Assembly: GCF_012932495.1 (NCBI RefSeq)
Contig: NZ_JABCNG010000001.1
Span: forward strand, 372,001-436,000
Reading direction: 5' to 3'
Length of the DNA: 64,000 bases
Source of the DNA: Novosphingobium sp. SG919
GTDB lineage: Bacteria > Pseudomonadota > Alphaproteobacteria > Sphingomonadales > Sphingomonadaceae
Of the stretch, positions 25,414-32,348 are shown piece by piece (the first letter of the stretch is position 1; each line of letters starts with the position of its first letter). The notes below the pieces were generated by a model, which saw only the letters and a list, made by a program, of their open reading frames with translations, did no database searches and had not been told where the DNA came from. The position numbers and the translations under genes are program-made.

Positions 25414-26355
25414 GTGAACAACCCCCTTCCCGGTATGCCTCTGGTCGAGTCACCGTTGTTTCCGGCGCAACGGGCGGCGCTGAACCTGTCGCCCGAGGAA
25501 GAGCGCATTGCCATTGCCCTGCACGAGCGTGGCTATGCGGTGTTCGATTTTGTCGATGCTGACCTGGACGCACGGATCGAGCGCCTCAAAGCCAACCTGG
25601 GTCCACGCTACGGCATCGATCTGGCTGATCCGCTTAGCGACAAGACGATCGGCGAACGCCGCGTGCAGGACGCTTGGATGTTCGACGAGGATGTTCGCGC
25701 CATTGCCGCCAATACCTTTGTCCTGGATATTTTGGGCAAGCTTTACGGGCGCCGGGCCTTCCCGTTCCAGACGTTGAACTTTCCCGTGGGTACGCAACAG
25801 GAAGCGCACACCGACATCGTGCATTTTTCCAGCGTTCCCGAACGCTTCATGTGTGGGGTGTGGCTGGCGATGGAAGATATTGGGCCGGATGCCGGGCCTC
25901 TGTTCTATTATCCCGGCTCTCACCGCTGGCCGATCATGAGCAACGCGCTTGTCGGGCGGCGGGGCTATGGCAACCCGCTCAATTCTGCGCAGGATCCCTA
26001 TGCGCAAGCCTGGCGTGCGCTGGTCGAGGCGCAAGGCGTAGCGCCGGAAACGTTCCTGCCCCGCAAGGGCCAGGCGCTGATCTGGGCGGCCAACCTGCTG
26101 CATGGCGGCAGCCCCCAGGCTGACAGGCGCCTGACGCGCTGGTCTCAGGTGACGCACTACTATTTTGATGATTGCCTGTACTATACCCCGGCGTTCTCGG
26201 ACGAGCACTTGGGGAAACTACAATTGCGGCAGATTAGGTCGATTTTGGACAATAGTCCGCGTAAAAACGTATATCTTGGCGAGGAATTGAGTGAGATAAG
26301 GGCTGTTCACCAGTCGAAGAAAAAAACTATTTTCCTATCTAAAATTTTTCGATAA
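25414..26355 (+). CDS. phytanoyl-CoA-dioxygenase-family (Fe(II)/2-oxoglutarate) hydroxylase
   Basis: 313 aa, GTG start with AGGAG 10 bases upstream. The double-stranded beta-helix core has the iron triad His132-x-Asp134 (EAHTDIVHF) and His240 (WAANLLHGGS). Arg249 or Arg252 is placed to bind 2-oxoglutarate. GPLFYYPGSHRWP is the usual PhyH strand. Bacterial PhyH enzymes hydroxylate small molecules, lipids or sugars, and the substrate here is unknown. Its place between polysaccharide transferases suggests tailoring of the glycan or its lipid. The last 30 codons are AT-rich and Lys-rich (SKKKTIFLSKIFR), unlike the neighbours, a hint of recent acquisition. Confidence 0.85.
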   Translation: MNNPLPGMPLVESPLFPAQRAALNLSPEEERIAIALHERGYAVFDFVDADLDARIERLKANLGPRYGIDLADPLSDKTIGERRVQDAWMFDEDVRAIAANTFVLDILGKLYGRRAFPFQTLNFPVGTQQEAHTDIVHFSSVPERFMCGVWLAMEDIGPDAGPLFYYPGSHRWPIMSNALVGRRGYGNPLNSAQDPYAQAWRALVEAQGVAPETFLPRKGQALIWAANLLHGGSPQADRRLTRWSQVTHYYFDDCLYYTPAFSDEHLGKLQLRQIRSILDNSPRKNVYLGEELSEIRAVHQSKKKTIFLSKIFR

Positions 26356-26375
26356 ATTGATAAAAACTGGAGGAT

Positions 26376-28163
26376 TTGGTGCATATATCGGCATTTTATA
26401 TTGGCGGTAGCGCAATGGATCTCTATTGCAATCTCGACAATGCCGATATAATGGAGGTCGGGTCTTGCAACGTCAACGGTTCATTGCGGGATCATGCACG
26501 CACCGGCACACGCTATGTCGGCGTGGACATGGAAGCGGGACCCGGCGTGGACGTGGTCATCGATCCTGATCAACCGCTGCCGTTTCCTGATCAAAGCTTC
26601 GACTTGGTACTCTCCTCTTCGGTATTCGAGCATGATGCCTTTTTCTGGGAAAGCTTTGTCAACATTGCGCGAAAGACCAAGCTTGGTGGCTATATCTATA
26701 TCAGCGTGCCGTCGAATGGGCTGATTCATCGCTATCCGGCCGATTGCTGGCGTTTCTACCCCGATGCGGGAACCGCGCTGGCGTGTTGGGCGCAGCGACA
26801 AGGGCTGGATGTCAATCTTGTCGAAAGCTTCGTGGCGAACCGGCAGAACGATGTGTGGAACGACTTTGTCGCTATCTTCCGCCATGGGCCGCTGGATGAC
26901 ACGCTGCCGGCAACGTTTGTCTACCAGCGCTTTCCATGTGCGAACGTGAAGACGTGGCAAAGTGCCGAATTGCTGTTCCCGCAGGAGCAGAGCGAAGACA
27001 TGTTGATGCTGGCGCAGGCGCGGCGTGGCGATTTGACGATGCGGCTTGGGCGCAGGTTGGCCGGACAGCGTCTGGAAACGGAAAGCTTGCGCAAGGCCCT
27101 TACTACCGCGCACGAGGAAGTGCGCCAGTTGCGATCGGCGCTGCGTCACGGTGGCCCGGTCGGCGCTGGTCCGATCGATCGGGTGGAAGCACACGGGGCC
27201 CGGTTGAATATCCAGACCGATTTCGCGTTCGACGTTGGCGTTGCGGTGGAGGAAGCACAACGGTTGGCGAACGAGGCGGTCGGCCTCGATCTGGATTCCC
27301 TCGATTATGGCGCGGTCAGCGCCGATGGCGCGGCGGTCATCGGGCGGGATGGGTTCGCTTTCATAAGCGGCGGTTCCAACGCCTGGAGCGAGCAGATCCG
27401 CGGCGAAGCAATGATTTCTGACGGACTGTTGGCGCAATCTGTTGCGGATATCGCAGCGATGCAGCGGGAATGCGCGGCACGGGCAATTCCCCAATGCGTC
27501 ATTGTCGTTCCCGAAAAGGATATCGTCTACCCTGAACTCAGCCCGAATTGCGATGGTGTTGTCCTGGGTAGAAGATCGGTTCATTATCTGCAGGATCTGC
27601 AGCCAGCCGTGATCTACCCGCTGGATGACATGCTTGCCGCCAAGTCCGATGCCTTGGTCTATCATCGTCGTGACAGCCACTACAACGCCTTCGGTGGCCT
27701 CATCGTCGCCAATGCGGCTTTGCGGGCGATGAATTTAGAGCAGATCGATTACCGTGACGTGCCCTTTATCCACCGCCCATTCCAAGATGACCTTGCGGTG
27801 AAGTGGGAGCCGTTTCCGACCCTGCGCCGCACTGTTCCGTTCGACTATCACGAGGAAGTCCTGCAGCCGGGCAACCCACTCACCGGATTACACATTTGTT
27901 TGCATTCCAGCGCGGCGCAAAATGGCCGGACGGCGATTATCTTCGGGGATTCCTATTCCTGGAATCCGGATGGCGGGCTGAGCCGCTTCCTGACGCGCAA
28001 GTTCGAGAGGACCCACTTCATCTGGGGCCGACACATCGACTGGACTGTTGTGGATGCGATTGCCCCCTCGGCCATCATCATGCAGACAGCGGAGCGGTTT
28101 CTGATAGGTGGGCTGGTCTACCGCAAGCCCGCCCGAGCGGATTCTGAGACGGCACAGGTATAG
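26376..28163 (+). CDS. SAM methyltransferase fused to AlgX/AlgJ-like SGNH acetyltransferase domain
   Basis: 595 aa, GTG start with a strong GGAGG 5 bases upstream. Residues 20-175 form a class I methyltransferase: MEVGSCNVNGSLRD with Glu27, GVDMEAGPGVDVV, and SFDLVLSSSVFEH. Residues 225-258 are probably a coiled coil (RLETESLRKALTTAHEEVRQ). Residues 300-590 match AlgX/AlgJ/PatB-type SGNH enzymes: catalytic Asp433 and His435 in RRDSHYNAFGG, and Ser526 in IIFGDSYSWN. AlgX-type domains move acetyl groups onto periplasmic polysaccharide, whereas methyltransferases use cytoplasmic SAM, and no signal peptide or membrane helix is seen. The site of action is therefore puzzling. It could methylate and acetylate the same glycan in the cytoplasm. 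Confidence 0.8.
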   Translation: MVHISAFYIGGSAMDLYCNLDNADIMEVGSCNVNGSLRDHARTGTRYVGVDMEAGPGVDVVIDPDQPLPFPDQSFDLVLSSSVFEHDAFFWESFVNIARKTKLGGYIYISVPSNGLIHRYPADCWRFYPDAGTALACWAQRQGLDVNLVESFVANRQNDVWNDFVAIFRHGPLDDTLPATFVYQRFPCANVKTWQSAELLFPQEQSEDMLMLAQARRGDLTMRLGRRLAGQRLETESLRKALTTAHEEVRQLRSALRHGGPVGAGPIDRVEAHGARLNIQTDFAFDVGVAVEEAQRLANEAVGLDLDSLDYGAVSADGAAVIGRDGFAFISGGSNAWSEQIRGEAMISDGLLAQSVADIAAMQRECAARAIPQCVIVVPEKDIVYPELSPNCDGVVLGRRSVHYLQDLQPAVIYPLDDMLAAKSDALVYHRRDSHYNAFGGLIVANAALRAMNLEQIDYRDVPFIHRPFQDDLAVKWEPFPTLRRTVPFDYHEEVLQPGNPLTGLHICLHSSAAQNGRTAIIFGDSYSWNPDGGLSRFLTRKFERTHFIWGRHIDWTVVDAIAPSAIIMQTAERFLIGGLVYRKPARADSETAQV

Positions 28164-28172
28164 GCACAGACC

Positions 28173-29681
28173 CTAGTCGATCTTGAGCCAGGCGTTCCCG
28201 GTCCAGTTGGCCGTGCTGGAAGACGAGGTGTTTCGCACGGTGATGCGGACCTGACGGTTGGCCAAAGCGGCTTCGTCCTCGGCATCCCATGCCAGGGCTG
28301 TCGGCGGATGATCCTGCGGCAGGATGCGGATGGCTTGCGGGGCCGCCGCCGACAGAACGCCGGCATAGGCATAGAAGCTTGCCGATGCGCCCGGTGCCAG
28401 GGCGGGAACGGCAAGGCGCACCGGTATCGTGCGAGCGAGGCTTCCTGCCCCCTTGGCAAAGCGCGCCTCGCCTGGTTGCGAGGCCAGCGGCAAAGGGGTT
28501 TTCGGTTGGATTACGAACGGTAGGCGCACGTCATTGGCACCGGCATCGCGGACGCGGGCCACGGTGTCACCATCCGCAGCGCTGCCACCGGGCAGATTGC
28601 CCAGATCGCTGGCAACGCCGATGCTGATCCGGTTGTTGCTGCTGTTCCAGTAGCCGAGCGTGGCATGGCCATCGGTGTGGGTGCCATTCGATGGTGCCGA
28701 CCCGGCGAGGTAGGGCAGTTGCAGGGTACGAGGCGTGTCTCGCGGGCTGTCACTGGGGCTGAAGCCGGCGTAGCACCAGAGGATGTCGATCGATGAGGTG
28801 ACCAGGTTGCCGCCATTGCCGAAAACGCACGCCCCGTCGGTTTCATTGGTGAACGCCTGGCCCGTGACCCTGACATTGACCTGGCCGACCCCGTGGCGCG
28901 CAGTGTCGAAGTAGACCGGGTACTTTGCGAACACCGTGTTCATCTCGATGATGATCGCGGCCATGGTGCCGGCATCGGCGGGGCCGCCGTTGATCTTCAC
29001 GCCATATTCTAGGATATCGGCGGTGTTGATCCTGAGATTGACGTTGTTGGGCGCGCTGGCACCGCTATGCGCGTCGTGCGTCGCTTCGATGGTGACCCCG
29101 GCGCGGAAGCCGAGGATGTATTTCACGCCGAGATCGATGCGCGAGCCACCGCGGATCGTTACGGCGTCGCACGCGGCGCGGTCTGTGGTTGACCAATTTC
29201 CTGGGTAGCCGGGGAAATGGAACGCGCGGTCCACTGACGGCGCATAGAGCCCGCCCAGTTCGATCGTGTTGAGCCCGTATCGGGCCGCAGCCGCTGTCAG
29301 ATCGACAACCAAGCCGCACGCGGCCGGGTTCGTGAAGCGAAGGTTGGAACTGGCATCGGCGTCAATGTCGATCGGCTGGCTCACCACGATCTGGCGCCCG
29401 ATCGCATAGCTGCAGCGTGGCAATCGCAGCCGCACGCGATAGGTGCCGGCATAATCGATCGCGGCTTGTAGGGCCTTGCCATCGTCCGTGGCATTGTCGC
29501 AGACGGCGCCGAAATCCTGGGGCGTGATCGCGCCATCCCGGTTGCCCGATACTGCCAGCGGTGCCCCCGGTGAGGCGGCCGGTGTTTGGGCCGGACTGCT
29601 GGCGACCGGCCGCGCCAGCAACAAGGCGATCATGCTGCACCTGGCCAAAGCAGAGGTGAGATCCGTGGTCATGGCTGGCAT
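28173..29681 (-). CDS. secreted pectate-lyase-3/beta-helix protein, possible polysaccharide depolymerase
   Basis: 502 aa. The signal region is near the N-terminus (ALARCSMIALLLARPVASSP). ITPQDFGAVCDNATDDGKAL is the classic opening of the pectate_lyase_3 domain found in glycan lyases and phage tail-spike depolymerases. A right-handed beta-helix of short beta repeats follows (ANNVNLRI-like strands, VTIRGGSRIDLG). A Ser/Thr/Asn-rich beta-sandwich ends the protein. It is the last gene of the kpsE-kpsM-kpsT export operon and overlaps the ATPase stop by one base (TAATG). A role in trimming, releasing or turning over the exported capsule is likely. Catalytic residues cannot be assigned. Confidence 0.75.
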   Translation of the reverse strand: MPAMTTDLTSALARCSMIALLLARPVASSPAQTPAASPGAPLAVSGNRDGAITPQDFGAVCDNATDDGKALQAAIDYAGTYRVRLRLPRCSYAIGRQIVVSQPIDIDADASSNLRFTNPAACGLVVDLTAAAARYGLNTIELGGLYAPSVDRAFHFPGYPGNWSTTDRAACDAVTIRGGSRIDLGVKYILGFRAGVTIEATHDAHSGASAPNNVNLRINTADILEYGVKINGGPADAGTMAAIIIEMNTVFAKYPVYFDTARHGVGQVNVRVTGQAFTNETDGACVFGNGGNLVTSSIDILWCYAGFSPSDSPRDTPRTLQLPYLAGSAPSNGTHTDGHATLGYWNSSNNRISIGVASDLGNLPGGSAADGDTVARVRDAGANDVRLPFVIQPKTPLPLASQPGEARFAKGAGSLARTIPVRLAVPALAPGASASFYAYAGVLSAAAPQAIRILPQDHPPTALAWDAEDEAALANRQVRITVRNTSSSSTANWTGNAWLKID

Positions 29682-30328
29682 TAGAACGTATCGTAGAGCG
29701 CGAGCGCGGCTTCCATGTCATCGAACTCGTGCGCCTTGCCCTGGTCCAGCACCACCGCCCGATGACAGAAGTTGCGGACGATATCGACGCCGTGGGATGC
29801 GAGGAACAGCGTACGGTCGGTGCGCTTCTCGAACAGTTCATAGTGGCATTTGCGCTGGAAGCTCTGGTCGCCAACCATGATCACCTCGTCGATCAGATAG
29901 CAATCGAACTCGATCGCCAGCGACAGCGCAAAGGCCAGCCGGGCGCGCATGCCCGAGGAATAGGTCTTGGTCGGCTGCTTGAGATGGGCACCAAGCTCGG
30001 AAAAATCTTCGACGAAGTCGCGTAGCTCGCGGTAGTCGCGGCCATAGATGCGCGCGATGAAGCGGGCGTTGTCCAGGCCGGTGAGGCTGCCCTGGAACCC
30101 GCCGGCAAAGCCTAGCGGCCAGGACACGCTCATGTTGCGGATCACGCGGCCCTTGGTGGGGTGTTCCACGCCACCGATCAGCTTGATCAGCGTGGTCTTG
30201 CCCGCGCCGTTGCGGCCGAGCAGGCCGATCCGCTCGCCCTTGCCGATTTCCAGATCGACCCCCACTAGCACATCCTTGCGGCGGTGACCGGACTTGTAGG
30301 ACTTGTGGAGGTTCTTGCAGATGATCAT
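29681..30328 (-). CDS. kpsT: capsule ABC exporter ATPase (KpsT family)
   Basis: 215 aa from ATG 30328, inside the permease stop (ATGA overlap). It carries Walker A GRNGAGKTT (38-46), a shortened signature YSSGMRAR (123-130), Walker B CYLIDEV (Asp147, Glu148) and the switch His in FLASHG. Length and signature match KpsT/CtrD ATPases, which drive export of lipid-linked group 2 capsules. It is encoded between KpsM and the beta-helix protein and works with KpsM in the inner membrane. Confidence 0.93.
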   Translation of the reverse strand: MIICKNLHKSYKSGHRRKDVLVGVDLEIGKGERIGLLGRNGAGKTTLIKLIGGVEHPTKGRVIRNMSVSWPLGFAGGFQGSLTGLDNARFIARIYGRDYRELRDFVEDFSELGAHLKQPTKTYSSGMRARLAFALSLAIEFDCYLIDEVIMVGDQSFQRKCHYELFEKRTDRTLFLASHGVDIVRNFCHRAVVLDQGKAHEFDDMEAALALYDTF

Positions 30329-31107
30329 TCGACTACCAGATGGCGGCGGATGCGGCGGCAAAGCGCGAAACCGATCACCGTGAAGACGATCGGCGCGCCA
30401 ATGGCGACGGGCATGTTGTAATATGGCGTGACCAGATCGCCGAACAGGCCGGCGCGCATCAGTTCCATCGCCGTGACGAAAGGCGAATAGAGCAGGACTT
30501 CCCGCACTTCTGGGCTGAGCCAGGAGGCCATGTTGAACGTGCCAGAAAACGGGATCATGATATACGTCACAACCGGCATGAACTTTTCGAGCACCTCGGA
30601 CATTTCCGAAAGCGGCGCGATGATCAGGCACAGCGACAGGGTGATGAACGAATAGAGCAACCACCCGAAGATCAGCAGGCCGAAGTCTGCCGGCATGGGG
30701 AAATAGTCCAGGATGAACAGCACCAGGCCCACGAACAGATAGGCCATCATCGATCCGATCATCTCGATCAGGAAGCGGACGAAGATGAAATCGTAGATGC
30801 CGATCTGCCGATGGTACATCAGGCTGTTGTTGGCAACGAACAGGGCGATGCTTTTCGATACCGCGTGGCGAAACATGGTCAGCGGAATATAGCCGCTGAC
30901 CACGAAGGCCATGACGCTCACACCATGTTCCTTGGAGCCGTGCAGCAAGCTCCACATGATGCCCACGAGAATGGCGAACAGCAAAGGCTCGCCCATGATC
31001 CACAGGAACCCGATGTTCTCGCGGCCAAACCGCGTCGTGATCTCGCGCAGCATGAGCGCGCCGATCACGCGCTTCTGGATGGCCCAGGCGGTGCGCAGGG
31101 ATACCAT
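30325..31107 (-). CDS. kpsM: capsule ABC exporter permease (KpsM family)
   Basis: 260 aa with six expected membrane helices. LMLREITTRFGRENIGFLW is the conserved amphipathic N-terminus of ABC-2 polysaccharide permeases. Further landmarks are WIMGEPLLFAILVGIMW and YSPFVTAMELMRAGLFG near the last periplasmic loop. It forms the channel through which lipid-linked polysaccharide is exported, with KpsT. It overlaps kpsT by four bases and follows kpsE by three, so the three are tightly coupled. Confidence 0.93.
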   Translation of the reverse strand: MVSLRTAWAIQKRVIGALMLREITTRFGRENIGFLWIMGEPLLFAILVGIMWSLLHGSKEHGVSVMAFVVSGYIPLTMFRHAVSKSIALFVANNSLMYHRQIGIYDFIFVRFLIEMIGSMMAYLFVGLVLFILDYFPMPADFGLLIFGWLLYSFITLSLCLIIAPLSEMSEVLEKFMPVVTYIMIPFSGTFNMASWLSPEVREVLLYSPFVTAMELMRAGLFGDLVTPYYNMPVAIGAPIVFTVIGFALCRRIRRHLVVE

Positions 31108-31110
31108 GGC

Positions 31111-32286
31111 TCAGTTCTCCGGCGCGTGTTCCATGATACCCACCACAAGCATCCAGCCGATGAAGTACAGGCAGACGGAAGCGGCAAAGATCACAAGGAT
31201 CTTGTAAAGCCGCTTGGGCAGCAGCGGCATGTCGGGCTTGTTGGGCTTCACCACGGTTTCGAGATAGAACTGCTGCTTCTGCGCTTCCACGCGTGCCTGC
31301 TCCAGCGAGGCGCTGGCGCTCTTGAGGTTCTCGGTGGCCAGCTCCTGTTCGACCATCAGGCTTTCATAGCCCACGAGCTTGGACGCGAGGGCCTTGCTCG
31401 AACCGTAGGCCTGGCCGTTCTGGCTGGCGATTTGCGCATCGAGCGCCGCGATCTGTGCGGCCAATGCGGGCAGGGCGGGATTGCGCGGCGCCTTGGCCCG
31501 AATCTGGTCATATTGTGCCTGGAGCGCGCCGCGCGTCGCCACGAACTTGTCGGCAATGTCGAGCGTGCCCGCGGCCTGCTTTTCAGGGTCGATGATCTGC
31601 TGGCGGTTGCGGAACGTGCGCATCGCGATCCGCGCGTCCAGCACCCGCTGCTCCGCCTTCTGCACGCGGTTGCCGGCTTCTTCGATGGCCTTGTCCTGCG
31701 CGCGCTGGTTCAGACGGTTTACCAAGGCTTCGCTGATTTGCAGGATATTGTCGTTCAGGGTGAACGCGGCCAGCGGGGAATAGGCCTTGACTGACAGCGT
31801 GGCGATGCCCGTATCGGAGTCAAGGTTCACCGTGACCATCGAATTGTAGAACTTGTAGAGGTTTTCGAAGCTGTCCTGCTCGAATGGTGCGGGATAGCGC
31901 GAGAGCGTGTCGGCGTGGGGATCGGCAAAGGCCGCTTTCACGTTCGTGCGCGTTGCCAGTTCCGATAGCGCATCGCGCGAGCGCACATAATCGACCACTT
32001 CGCTGGCCTCGTCATGCCCTCCGGAAAGCCCCGAAGACTGTACCATGCCGGCAAGGCCCGACAGTTGCGGCCCCTTGCGATCGGGCGACTTGATGACGAA
32101 GCGGGAATCCGAAACGTAGATGTCAGCCGCCACGAAGCCGTAATAGGCGATCGCCAGCAAAGTCGGCAGCCCTACCACGACGAGGAACCACCGGCGCTTG
32201 TAGAGCCACCACGTCCAAGCGCGACCGGCAGACAGGGAAGTACCTGCTGCTGTGTCCATTGCGCTTATAGAATTTTGATAATTCAT
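31111..32286 (-). CDS. kpsE: capsule export inner-membrane/periplasmic protein (KpsE/CtrB, PCP-3 family)
   Basis: 391 aa from ATG 32286, preceded by GGAACGGAA; a longer in-frame start is less likely. One helix (about 33-52, FLVVVGLPTLLAIAYYGFV) opens a large periplasmic domain with the family stretch YVSDSRFVIKSPD. A long coiled coil follows (about 195-345: QDKAIEEAGNRVQKAEQRVL, LATENLKSASASLEQARVEA). A second helix near the C-terminus precedes EHAPEN. These proteins couple the KpsMT exporter to the outer-membrane channel KpsD, which is encoded at 42.5 kb here. Confidence 0.92.
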   Translation of the reverse strand: MNYQNSISAMDTAAGTSLSAGRAWTWWLYKRRWFLVVVGLPTLLAIAYYGFVAADIYVSDSRFVIKSPDRKGPQLSGLAGMVQSSGLSGGHDEASEVVDYVRSRDALSELATRTNVKAAFADPHADTLSRYPAPFEQDSFENLYKFYNSMVTVNLDSDTGIATLSVKAYSPLAAFTLNDNILQISEALVNRLNQRAQDKAIEEAGNRVQKAEQRVLDARIAMRTFRNRQQIIDPEKQAAGTLDIADKFVATRGALQAQYDQIRAKAPRNPALPALAAQIAALDAQIASQNGQAYGSSKALASKLVGYESLMVEQELATENLKSASASLEQARVEAQKQQFYLETVVKPNKPDMPLLPKRLYKILVIFAASVCLYFIGWMLVVGIMEHAPEN

Positions 32287-32348
32287 GTAAATTCCGTTCC
32301 AAATGTCCCAGTCTGGCGCCACGGTCCAGGCTGGGCATCGAGCGTTTC

